Assembly: GCA_017553505.1 (NCBI GenBank)
Contig: JAFZLD010000003.1
Span: 1 to 64,000 of the forward strand
Length of the DNA stretch: 64,000 nt
Origin: Lachnospiraceae bacterium
GTDB taxonomy: Bacteria; Bacillota; Clostridia; Lachnospirales; Lachnospiraceae
Reading direction: 5' to 3'
Of this stretch, positions 52,484-59,845 are shown piece by piece. Position numbers and translations under genes: made by a program. Below the pieces are notes generated by a model. It ran no database searches, was not told the origin of the DNA, and saw nothing but the letters and a program-made list of their open reading frames with translations. Positions within the stretch are counted from its first letter, which is position 1. Every line of letters starts with the position of its first letter.

Positions 52484-54451
52484 ATGGATTACGTTAAAGA
52501 ACCTAAGATGCGCCCTGTATTTCCCAAGCGCGCAGTCGTAACCGGAGGCATGCCCTACGGTAACAAAGAACTTCATTTCGGTCATATCGGCGGTGTGTTC
52601 GTGCATGCGGATACTTTTGCCAGATTTTTAAGAGACAGAATCGGTGAGGAGAACGTTATTTTCGTGTCAGGTACCGACTGCTACGGTTCCCCCATCTTAG
52701 AGGGCTTCCGTAAGGCCAAGGAAGCAGGTACTTTCGACGGTACAATAGAAGATTATGTTCGCAAGAATCACGAGTCTCAGAAGGATACACTTGATAAGTA
52801 CGAAATCAGCCTTAATCTCTTCGGAGCATCGGCTCTCGGTCGTGCCGGCGAGATTCACAACGAGGTTTCCCGCGAGGTATTCGAAGGACTTTATGAGAAG
52901 GGAACTCTTGAGAAGTTAAGCTCTCCTCAGTTCTACGATCCTAAGTTTAAGTGCCTTCTTAACGGCCGTCAGGTAATCGGTAAGTGCCCTATCCAGGGTT
53001 GCCAGTCCGAGAAGGCTTATGCAGATGAGTGTGACCTCGGCCACCAGTACATGCCTACAGAGCTTATCGACCCTCACAGCACTTTGAGCGGTCTTACTCC
53101 CGAGCTTGTGGACGTTACCAACTGGTATTACAAGCTTGAGGACTGCATCCCCATGATTCAGGCTTACGTGGATGACCTTCGCGCTAACTCCAATGCGCGT
53201 AAGTACATGCTTACCACCATCGAAGAGTTCTTGAAGCCTCCGTATATATATGTTCAGAAGAAGTTTGTGGAGGATCTTGATGCGCTTCGTGCCAAGTTCT
53301 CCGAGCATGACGTAATTGATGATAATAAAAATTCCTATACATTCGTGTTCAAGAATCTTGATGACAGAGACGCTGCCCGCAAGGTGCTTGAAGGCTTAAG
53401 CATTAACTACCGTACCGGTAAGACTCTCGTTCCTTTCAGACTTTCCGGTAATATCGAGTGGGGCGTTCCCTTCCCGGAGAAAGAAGGTCTTAAGGATTTG
53501 ACATTCTGGGTTTGGCCCGAGTCTTTGTGGGCTCCGATTTCTTTTACCAGAGCATATCTTGAGAGCAAGGGCGCCGATAAAGATGAGTGGAAGAAGTTCT
53601 GGAACGACGATGACGCTATGGTATATCAGTTCATCGGACAGGATAATATTTCTTTCTACGGTATCGCTCAGCAGGCTATGTGGGAGACTTTGGGACTTAA
53701 GAAGACCTTCCTCGTACCCAACAACCACATTTTGTTCATGAACAAGAAAGCTTCAAGCTCAGGTTCCATCAAGCCTCCGATGGCTAAGGATTTGCTTGAG
53801 TTCTATACAGCCGAGCAGATGCGTATGCATTTCTTAAGCTTAGGACTTGCCAATAAGAGCGTAAGCTTCGATCCTCAGGTATATCTTCCCGAGGAAGAGC
53901 GTAACGGTGCAGACCCCGTACTTAAGGACGGTAACCTTCTTACCAACGTATTTAACAAGATTATCAGAACCTGCTTCTATACCTTGCAGAAGGACTTCGA
54001 CGGCAAGCTTCCCAACGTGGCAGTTTCCGAGGATGTTATTGCTGAGGCTAAGGACGCTATCCTTACTTACGAGCAGAACATGTATGACCATCAGTTCCAC
54101 AAGATTACTTACGTACTCGACACTCTTATTCGTAACATGAACAAGAGACTCGTGAACAACATGCGCGTTGCCGATGCTGAGGGTAACACAGAGCTTAAGG
54201 CTCAGGTGCTCGTAGATTCTTTCTACGGTATCAGAGTTGCTACCGCTTTGTTACATCCTATCGCTCCCGGCGGATGTGAGAAGATCAGAGAGTACTTGAA
54301 CGTAGATAAGCGTATCTACAACTGGGAGTACATTTTCTCTACACTCACCGATTTGATGGATGATCCCACTAATCACGAGTTTAAGTTCCTTGAGCCTCGT
54401 GTAGACTTCTTTAAGCTTCATGAGTGCCAGCTCGCTGCTAAGGAACAGTAA
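52484..54451 (+). CDS. Methionyl-tRNA synthetase-like class I enzyme with altered KMSKS loop
   Basis: 655 residues. Class I signature HIGH-like HFGHIGG after TGGMPYGNKEL; FVSGTDCYGSPI; four Cys in CPIQGCQSEKAYADEC with an upstream CLLNGRQVIGKC for zinc; WVWPESLWAPI; and FIGQDNISFYG, all as in MetRS. The KMSKS position reads MNKKASSSGSI, so the first catalytic Lys-Met-Ser-Lys is changed to KASSS. It lacks the C-terminal dimerisation domain. Whether this is the cell's main MetRS or a paralogue cannot be told here. Codon use is that of a highly expressed gene. Confidence 0.82.
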   Translation: MDYVKEPKMRPVFPKRAVVTGGMPYGNKELHFGHIGGVFVHADTFARFLRDRIGEENVIFVSGTDCYGSPILEGFRKAKEAGTFDGTIEDYVRKNHESQKDTLDKYEISLNLFGASALGRAGEIHNEVSREVFEGLYEKGTLEKLSSPQFYDPKFKCLLNGRQVIGKCPIQGCQSEKAYADECDLGHQYMPTELIDPHSTLSGLTPELVDVTNWYYKLEDCIPMIQAYVDDLRANSNARKYMLTTIEEFLKPPYIYVQKKFVEDLDALRAKFSEHDVIDDNKNSYTFVFKNLDDRDAARKVLEGLSINYRTGKTLVPFRLSGNIEWGVPFPEKEGLKDLTFWVWPESLWAPISFTRAYLESKGADKDEWKKFWNDDDAMVYQFIGQDNISFYGIAQQAMWETLGLKKTFLVPNNHILFMNKKASSSGSIKPPMAKDLLEFYTAEQMRMHFLSLGLANKSVSFDPQVYLPEEERNGADPVLKDGNLLTNVFNKIIRTCFYTLQKDFDGKLPNVAVSEDVIAEAKDAILTYEQNMYDHQFHKITYVLDTLIRNMNKRLVNNMRVADAEGNTELKAQVLVDSFYGIRVATALLHPIAPGGCEKIREYLNVDKRIYNWEYIFSTLTDLMDDPTNHEFKFLEPRVDFFKLHECQLAAKEQ

Positions 54452-54471
54452 TATTTATAAGCGTTAACAGG

Positions 54472-54503
54472 GCCTTCGCACTTTACTGTGCGGGGGCTTT
54501 TTT
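54472..54503 (+). terminator. Intrinsic terminator
   Basis: GCCTTCGCAC pairs with GTGCGGGGGC (two G-U) around TTTACT, followed by TTTTTT. Confidence 0.9.
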
Positions 54504-54544
54504 GCGCCCTTTTTGCCCCACGCAAGTGCTTTTTTGTGCCAATC

Positions 54545-54603
54545 ATCCCCGATTTTTACCGAATTGCACATCTCTATTGTCAAGACAAAATCTGTTTGAT
54601 AGT
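54545..54603 (+). promoter_or_regulatory. 35-bp box (copy 1) and promoter of the first peptide operon
   Basis: Bases 54545-54579 are identical to 57334-57368. Similarity continues about 10 nt upstream with mismatches. A GATAGT -10 (54598-54603) follows 18 nt later. Placement before both peptide operons of a locus with a LytTR response regulator suggests its binding site. The 222 nt from here to the first ATG form a long leader containing the hairpin motif at 54716. Confidence 0.75.
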
Positions 54604-54715
54604 GTTGTATCAAGCGATACGGGTTACGATATTTCGCTACAATATTTGGCCAAATAAAAACAAACAATTGCGGACACAATATGAAAGAGCCGCAAAGCAA
54701 CTTAACAATTGAAAA

Positions 54716-54760
54716 CCCCAACAGGCTGGAACCGATATGGGGAATAAGCATCTGTACTTC
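54716..54760 (+). ncRNA. RNA hairpin motif, copy A (unassigned family)
   Basis: CCCCA/TGGGG closes a loop holding AGGCTGGAACCGA, followed by AATAAGCATCTGTACTTC. The loop and the 3' tail match copy B at 55665 while the stem differs and still pairs. It lies in the leader of the first peptide gene, 65 nt before its ATG. I match it to no riboswitch I know. Confidence 0.6.
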
Positions 54761-54824
54761 GAAAAGAATCCCGTATGAAAATATCACCTTTTCGGAGACA
54801 TAAAAGAAAAGGAGAGAAACAATT

Positions 54825-54983
54825 ATGATGAACTATGAATTCACAGAACTCCAGGATTGCGAGTTAGTAGCTGTAAACGGTGGCGGAGAAGGCTTCTTAG
54901 GCTTCGTAAGCGATATCTATGACAAGTGGTGCGATATGTGGCACGATTTTGGCAAGAACCTTTACCATCAGATTAACGACTAA
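54825..54983 (+). CDS. Double-glycine leader peptide 1 (bacteriocin-like)
   Basis: 52 residues. Leader MMNYEFTELQDCELVAVNGG has the spacing of double-glycine leaders cut by C39 peptidases (L at -12, E/L at -8, -7, V at -4, GG at -2, -1). The mature part of 32 residues is GEGFLGFVSDIYDKWCDMW followed by HDFGKNLYHQIND, aromatic-rich with one Cys. Its C-terminal segment recurs in peptide 3. Ribosome site AAAGGAGAG. Second ATG at 54828 also possible. Exported and matured by the 57620 transporter, by inference. Confidence 0.85.
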   Translation: MMNYEFTELQDCELVAVNGGGEGFLGFVSDIYDKWCDMWHDFGKNLYHQIND

Positions 54984-55001
54984 TACTTGGAGGATTGAAT
55001 A

Positions 55002-55172
55002 ATGAAAAACTACGAAATGAAAGAATTAAACAGAGAAGAACTTATGGAAACAGAAGGCGGTAGCGTTACAGTAGCACTTATCGTTATCGGATGCATTGTC
55101 CTTGTAGGATCTGCCGGAGTTTCAGCTTACAACGGATATCAGGAAGAAAAGAGAGCATGTGAGAATCCCTGA
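55002..55172 (+). CDS. Double-glycine leader peptide 2, hydrophobic core
   Basis: 56 residues. Leader ends ELNREELMETEGG, a canonical double-glycine leader. The mature 36 residues begin SVTVALIVIGCIVLVGSAGV, a membrane-spanning stretch, and end in a charged tail YQEEKRACENP. Two Cys. It looks like a class IIb-type partner or a membrane-active peptide. CTTGGAGGATTGAATA precedes the start, 18 nt after peptide 1. Confidence 0.85.
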   Translation: MKNYEMKELNREELMETEGGSVTVALIVIGCIVLVGSAGVSAYNGYQEEKRACENP

Positions 55173-55222
55173 TTGATTGCCCGTCACGCATAACGCTGTG
55201 AAACGGGAGAAAGGAGGATATA

Positions 55223-55372
55223 ATGTTAGAATTTATCGTTGAAAACAGAAAAGCTATAATTGCCGGCGTTTCGGTATTACTGTTTGCTTTGTTTGTAATT
55301 GCAATATTTGGAAAATGGACCGACATTTGGCATGCATTCGGTAAGAATTTGTATCACTTCTTAGGGAAATAG
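55223..55372 (+). CDS. Membrane-anchored peptide 3 sharing its C-terminus with peptide 1
   Basis: 49 residues, no double-glycine leader. Residues about 9-32 are a membrane segment (AIIAGVSVLLFALFVIAIFG), then KWTDIWHAFGKNLYHFLGK. This tail aligns with KWCDMWHDFGKNLYHQIND of peptide 1 (11 of 14 identical from K to H). Charge placement predicts the tail outside or at the membrane. GAAAGGAGGATATA is a strong ribosome site. It could be an immunity peptide, a second active peptide or a kinase-modulating decoy; see findings. Confidence 0.8.
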   Translation: MLEFIVENRKAIIAGVSVLLFALFVIAIFGKWTDIWHAFGKNLYHFLGK

Positions 55373-55426
55373 AGCACATAATCTTTGTTAAAGTCAAAAA
55401 CTATGTAGGAAATAGTTTTAATTGAT

Positions 55427-55461
55427 GCGGCGGGAGAGCATTTTGTATGTTATCCCGCCGT
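55427..55461 (+). other. GC-rich hairpin before peptide 4
   Basis: CGGCGGGA pairs with TCCCGCCG (plus a G-U) around 17 nt. No T run follows. It separates peptides 1-3 from peptide 4 and may be a processing or attenuation site. Confidence 0.55.
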
Positions 55462-55508
55462 GGTCAAAATCAAATGTGTATCTATATAATGGCGAAAGGA
55501 GGACAAAC

Positions 55509-55622
55509 ATGCTCGAATTAATGAATCCGAAAGAGTTAATGGAAACAGAGGGCGGACAGTACCCTATCATATACATCTTACCTGTTGAACCTACACCTTA
55601 CGGTAAGCCCGTAACGATTTAG
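55509..55622 (+). CDS. Double-glycine leader peptide 4, Pro/Tyr-rich (candidate pheromone)
   Basis: 37 residues. Leader MLELMNPKELMETEGG shares ELMETEGG with peptide 2. The mature 21 residues start QYPIIYILPVEPTPYGKP: short, no Cys, four Pro. Size and composition fit an inducing peptide for the AgrC/ComD-like kinase encoded convergently just downstream. AAAGGAGGACAAAC sets the ATG; a longer frame from 55422 lacks a ribosome site. The pheromone role is inferred. Confidence 0.8.
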   Translation: MLELMNPKELMETEGGQYPIIYILPVEPTPYGKPVTI

Positions 55623-55664
55623 GATACAACGGATTAAAGGACAGTAGTATTAATGTACAAAAAG

Positions 55665-55730
55665 GTGCTCCGACATAAAAGGCTGGAACCGAGTCGGAGC
55701 ACAAAGCATCAGTACTTCTTGATAAGTACT
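55665..55730 (+). ncRNA. RNA hairpin motif, copy B (unassigned family)
   Basis: A perfect 10-bp stem GTGCTCCGAC/GTCGGAGCAC closes a loop with AGGCTGGAACCGA, then AAAGCATC and a second hairpin AGTACTT/AAGTACT. Loop and linker match copy A; the stems differ but pair. Lies 42 nt after peptide 4. No ORF with a ribosome site covers it. Confidence 0.65.
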
Positions 55731-55806
55731 GTAATGATTATAACATATTATATCGGGAATGCAATTGATTTGCCTGATATTAAAAGTGAATGTTTTGACA
55801 TGTTAT

Positions 55807-55856
55807 TATATAAGCTCCGAAGAGTGTCATGCTCTATCGGGGCTTATATATTTTTT
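55807..55856. terminator. Terminator between peptide cluster and kinase gene
   Basis: TATATAAGCTCCGA pairs with TCGGGGCTTATATA (14 bp, one G-U) with AGAG/CTCT inside the loop, followed by TTTTTT on the + strand. Confidence 0.85.
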
Positions 55857-55865
55857 AAGTAATCG

Positions 55866-57185
55866 TTATGATTGTTGCTTGGGCATGATATTCGGCAGAC
55901 ATACATTGATGGTAAAAGTGTCATGAGTATCCTGTATTTTTACAAATCCGTGGAGCTTTGCCGCGGTTTGCCGAACACTTTCGAGCCCTAAACCGTGCAG
56001 CATTTTATCGGTACTCTTTGTGGTAAGAAATTGTCCGTTTGACTTGATAAGAGTGCCACTGAAATGATTGGTACACTCTATCATCAGATTGTCACCAAAC
56101 TGGTTGATAGACAAATCAACATCTTTATCGTCGGCGGCAGAAGCAGCTCTGATGGCGTTATCAAGGATGTTGGACAAAATTGATACTACGTCAAAATCGT
56201 CAAAGAATATACCGCCGAAAGATGAACTGAAATTCAAGGTTCCTCCGGATTCCTGTAAGACGGAAGATTTCGCGGCAACTATGGAAGAGACAACCGGTGA
56301 AGGACTGCTTACAAGATCTTCGGTGGCGTGTATGGTTTCACGGTTTATCTTGTCGACATATTCTTTGGCTTTGTCATAATCTTTTTTTTCAAGCAGTAAT
56401 TCTATGATTCCCAGATGGTTCTTATAATCGTGCCTGATAATCGATATTTGCTTAAGACTTTCCTGAATCGACTTATAATATTCTTCCTCCATGGTTGTTT
56501 TCTCAACTATTACCTTCAGACGATAGTTCTGCTCCCAGATACTTATCAGACCACGAAGCAAAGTAAAAATAGAAAGAGTAAGGATGGAACCGGAAACGAT
56601 ATGTATCACAAATACCATCTCGGAATCGTAATAGGAGGGTTCAAGAATCATCGGCGAAAGAAAAAGTGTGAGCGCCATTGAGAGAGCTATTGTAAGAGAA
56701 AGAATCAGATACTTGGAAGCAAGACTGTTCCTCTTCATATTCCTGATAATGATAATGGTAAAGAACAATTCAAGTTCAACAAGATATGCAACTATAGAAG
56801 TGACATTGGCCCAGATGCCTGTTGTATCCACGGAATACTTGTCACTTATAAGCAAAACATAAAAGAAAAGAAGGATAAACAGCAGGGAAAAATTTATCAG
56901 AATAGCCTTGGCGGCAGAGAGTACTCTGCGGTGAAAAGAAGCTTTACACACGTAAATAACGAATAAAAAGTCGAATACCGAAGTTAAAAAACCTATATAG
57001 CTTGGAATATTCAGAGTGAGAAAAATGCGTACAAACGAAAGAATTGAGCAGAGCAGCATATGAACTAATATGCCCGGAACAATTCTTTCCTTTCTGAGTT
57101 TATTGAATGTAACAGAAAATGTATATATACATAGTGCAGGTAAAATAACAGAAGGAATATAGAGAGCAAGTTTTGTGACAATCAT
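55866..57185 (-). CDS. HPK10-type sensor histidine kinase (AgrC/ComD/BlpH-like)
   Basis: 439 residues. Six or seven N-terminal membrane segments (to about residue 205), then a cytoplasmic part: H-box IRHDYKNHLGIIELLL (His near 249), coiled-coil-like KKDYDKAKEYVDKI, N-box NILDNAIRAAS and GLGLESVRQTA for ATP, the GHKL pattern of peptide-sensing kinases. The ATG at 57185 follows GGGCGGGGG; the longer frame has no ribosome site. Divergent from peptide 5 and the exporter. Its partner is the LytTR regulator at 61513. Confidence 0.9.
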   Translation of the reverse strand: MIVTKLALYIPSVILPALCIYTFSVTFNKLRKERIVPGILVHMLLCSILSFVRIFLTLNIPSYIGFLTSVFDFLFVIYVCKASFHRRVLSAAKAILINFSLLFILLFFYVLLISDKYSVDTTGIWANVTSIVAYLVELELFFTIIIIRNMKRNSLASKYLILSLTIALSMALTLFLSPMILEPSYYDSEMVFVIHIVSGSILTLSIFTLLRGLISIWEQNYRLKVIVEKTTMEEEYYKSIQESLKQISIIRHDYKNHLGIIELLLEKKDYDKAKEYVDKINRETIHATEDLVSSPSPVVSSIVAAKSSVLQESGGTLNFSSSFGGIFFDDFDVVSILSNILDNAIRAASAADDKDVDLSINQFGDNLMIECTNHFSGTLIKSNGQFLTTKSTDKMLHGLGLESVRQTAAKLHGFVKIQDTHDTFTINVCLPNIMPKQQS

Positions 57186-57333
57186 GATATACCCCCGCCC
57201 AAAAGGTGTATTTTTGTACCATTTATAAATATTATTATCCATATATGAAATATGTGTCAAGGGTCGGCTGTTATATAAAAAACGATATTTAAGCATGAAT
57301 AAATATTCAAAACTGCTCTGAAAAGTGCAGATT

Positions 57334-57394
57334 ATCCCCGATTTTTACCGAATTGCACATCTCTATTGATTTAGATTTACGTTCTCAATATAGT
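57334..57394 (+). promoter_or_regulatory. 35-bp box (copy 2) and promoter of the peptide 5/exporter operon
   Basis: Bases 57334-57368 repeat 54545-54579 exactly. A TATAGT -10 (57389-57394) follows 20 nt later, then a leader of about 50 nt to peptide 5. The region also holds the divergent kinase promoter. Confidence 0.75.
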
Positions 57395-57451
57395 ACAAGT
57401 ACAAGGTATTACATACTACAAATAACTTATTGAGACAGGAGGGTACTAAAA

Positions 57452-57604
57452 ATGGCAAACAAATCAAACTACGGCTTTTCAACACTTGAAATGGAGGAAA
57501 TCATGGAGATACTCGGCGGAACCGGCTTATCACCGGAGGCATGCGGAGAAGGTCTCGACATCATCGGAATTATCATAGGTTGGTTTACAAAAGGAAAGCA
57601 CTAA
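57452..57604 (+). CDS. Double-glycine leader peptide 5
   Basis: 50 residues. Leader ends FSTLEMEEIMEILGG. Mature part of 27 residues: TGLSPEACGEGLDIIGIII then GWFTKGKH, amphipathic with one Cys and a basic end. GACAGGAGGGTACTAAAA is the ribosome site. It lies 15 nt before the C39 exporter, directly behind copy 2 of the 35-bp box, so it should be coexpressed with the exporter. May be a bacteriocin or the inducing pheromone. Confidence 0.85.
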   Translation: MANKSNYGFSTLEMEEIMEILGGTGLSPEACGEGLDIIGIIIGWFTKGKH

Positions 57605-57619
57605 AAGGAAAGTACTGAT

Positions 57620-59845
57620 ATGAGATACTATTGCGTCAAACAACATGACATTACGGATTGCGGGGCTGCATGCCTCGCAACCATATGTAAGCAGAATGGT
57701 TATAAAATTGGCATCACAAAGATTCGTGAAATTGCCGGTACAGATAAGCAGGGCACAAATGTATACGGGCTCATTAAAGCTGCGGAGAATCTGGGGTTTG
57801 ATGCAAAAGGTGTTAAGGGTGATAAGGATTCTTTCTTTTCCGAGTTTCCGCTTCCTTGCGTGGCACACGTAGTTGTGGACGGACGTCTTCTTCATTACGT
57901 GGTGATACAGAAGATTACCAAAAAACAGGTAATAATTGCCGATCCCGGTAAGGGAATTGTGAAACTGACACCGGATGAGTTCTTCGGAACGCAGGGCACT
58001 CCCGAGAAGCCTGCTAAGTATCAGTGGACAGGCATTCTGGTAATGCTTGCCAAGAAAGAAACCTTTGAAAAAGGAAAAGAAACCAAGGGAATATTCGAGC
58101 GCTTCTTCGGACTTATATGGCCGCAAAAGAAGCTGCTCCTTCAGATATTTACGGCATCACTTATTTATACACTTTTGGGAATCTTGGGTGCGTTTTACTT
58201 TAAAGCCCTGATGGATTCGGTGTTGCCGGACGGATTAAGAAAGACGCTTATGACGCTGTCTATAGGTATGATAGCGTTAAGCATATTTAAAGTATTGTTA
58301 AATGCTTTAAGAGCACATCTTCTTTTGTATTTAAGCCAAAAGCTTGATATATCGCTTCTGCTTGAATACTACAGACATGTTATTAAGCTTCCCATGAATT
58401 TCTTCGGCACAAGAAGAGTCGGTGAAATAATCTCAAGATTTGCCGATGCGGGCAAGGTCAGAGATGCTATTTCGGGTGCAACCCTGAGTATTATGATTGA
58501 TACACTTATGGCGGTTGCCGGAGCCATTATTCTTTACATACAGAATGCGAAGATGTTTGCGGTTGCTTTTGCCATCGTGGTTTTATACGGAATTATAGTA
58601 ATTACCTTCAATAAGGTTTATGAAAAAAAGAACCGTAAGCAGATGGAGAATAATGCGGAACTGACTTCCTACATGGTTGAATCGCTTAACGGAATCCAGA
58701 CCGTCAAGGCATATAATGCCGAAAGAAAGGCTGAACACGAGACAGAAAAGAAATTTGTAAAGCTGTTAAAAAGCGTATTCGAGCTTAGCTTTGTGGGTAA
58801 CATGCAGGGCTCCCTTAAGTACTTCGTGGAACTTGTGGGCGGAGTGCTGATTCTTTGGATAGGAAGTATTTCGGTAATAAACGGTAACATGACAATGGGC
58901 TCGCTTATTACGTTTAACTCGCTTCTTGTGTATTTCCTGGATCCGGTTAAGAATCTTATCAATCTTCAGCCTCAGATGCAGACAGCGATTGTTGCGGCTG
59001 ACAGACTGGGTGAGATTCTCGACCTTGAAGTTGAGAAAACCGAAGACGAAAACGGTAAGCTTATGCCTCAGAAATTCGAGGGAACCATTGATATAAAGAA
59101 TCTTAACTTCAGATACGGCACCAGAAAGCCTGTACTTGAAGATATCAATATTCATATTGAGAAAGGGCAGAAAGTGGCTTTTGTGGGAGAAAGCGGTTCC
59201 GGTAAGACCACTTTGTCAAAGCTTCTTTTGCATCTGTACAGTGCCGAAAGCGGAGAGATTCTTATAGACGGAAACAACATTGATGATATTAATCTTGAAT
59301 GTTTAAGAGAAAGAATCGCCTATATTCCGCAGGAAACATTCCTTTTCAGCGGAACGATTTTGGAGAATCTTGTACTTGGCATGGACTATGTAACAATGGA
59401 TGATGTTATAGCGGCTGCAAAGGTTGCCCAGGCACATGATTTCATCAATGAGCTTCCTTTAAGGTACAACACCATGCTTGAAGAAAACGGTGCCAACCTT
59501 TCGGGAGGACAAAGGCAGCGCCTTGCCATTGCGAGAGCCATGCTCAAAAAGCCTGATATTTTAATACTTGACGAGGCTACCAGTAATCTTGATTCGATTA
59601 CGGAAAGAGCTCTTGATGCCACCATCAACGAGTATGCCAAGGATATGACTACAATTTTTATTGCACACAGACTCAGCACCATTAAGAACTGCGACGTAAT
59701 CTATGTTCTTGAAAAAGGAAAGATCGTTGAAAGCGGTTCCCACAAGGAACTTACGATGCATGGTGGCAAGTATGCAAAGCTTGTTAAGCAGCAGAACCTT
59801 GATGTTGAGGAAGAACTTGAGGCTAAGGGAGATATTGCATCATGA
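57620..59845 (+). CDS. Peptidase-containing ABC exporter (C39, bacteriocin maturation)
   Basis: 741 residues. N-terminal C39 peptidase with catalytic Cys14 (HDITDCGAACLAT), His92 (LLHYVVI) and Asp108 (IADPGKG), oxyanion Gln8. Then six membrane segments (about 165-450) and an ATPase: Walker A GESGSGKTT (about 523), signature LSGGQRQR (about 627), LILDEATSNLDS. It cuts double-glycine leaders and exports the mature peptide, as ComA/LagD/BlpA do. Overlaps the adaptor gene by 4 nt. Confidence 0.96.
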   Translation: MRYYCVKQHDITDCGAACLATICKQNGYKIGITKIREIAGTDKQGTNVYGLIKAAENLGFDAKGVKGDKDSFFSEFPLPCVAHVVVDGRLLHYVVIQKITKKQVIIADPGKGIVKLTPDEFFGTQGTPEKPAKYQWTGILVMLAKKETFEKGKETKGIFERFFGLIWPQKKLLLQIFTASLIYTLLGILGAFYFKALMDSVLPDGLRKTLMTLSIGMIALSIFKVLLNALRAHLLLYLSQKLDISLLLEYYRHVIKLPMNFFGTRRVGEIISRFADAGKVRDAISGATLSIMIDTLMAVAGAIILYIQNAKMFAVAFAIVVLYGIIVITFNKVYEKKNRKQMENNAELTSYMVESLNGIQTVKAYNAERKAEHETEKKFVKLLKSVFELSFVGNMQGSLKYFVELVGGVLILWIGSISVINGNMTMGSLITFNSLLVYFLDPVKNLINLQPQMQTAIVAADRLGEILDLEVEKTEDENGKLMPQKFEGTIDIKNLNFRYGTRKPVLEDINIHIEKGQKVAFVGESGSGKTTLSKLLLHLYSAESGEILIDGNNIDDINLECLRERIAYIPQETFLFSGTILENLVLGMDYVTMDDVIAAAKVAQAHDFINELPLRYNTMLEENGANLSGGQRQRLAIARAMLKKPDILILDEATSNLDSITERALDATINEYAKDMTTIFIAHRLSTIKNCDVIYVLEKGKIVESGSHKELTMHGGKYAKLVKQQNLDVEEELEAKGDIAS

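Noticed and set aside
55422-55508. N-terminal extension of peptide 4
   Set aside because: The in-frame ATG at 55422 overlaps a hairpin and lacks a ribosome site, while the ATG at 55509 follows AAAGGAGG and gives a canonical double-glycine leader.
55653-55862. 69-residue + strand ORF after peptide 4
   Set aside because: No ribosome site, no leader motif, and it runs through hairpin motif B and the terminator.
54545-57368. 35-bp direct repeats as attachment sites of an integrated element
   Set aside because: No integrase lies between or beside them, and each is followed by a -10 at similar distance before a peptide gene, which fits a regulator site better.
57300-57451. Small RNA or tRNA between kinase and peptide 5
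   Set aside because: No cloverleaf or stable fold; the space is explained by two divergent promoters and the 35-bp box.
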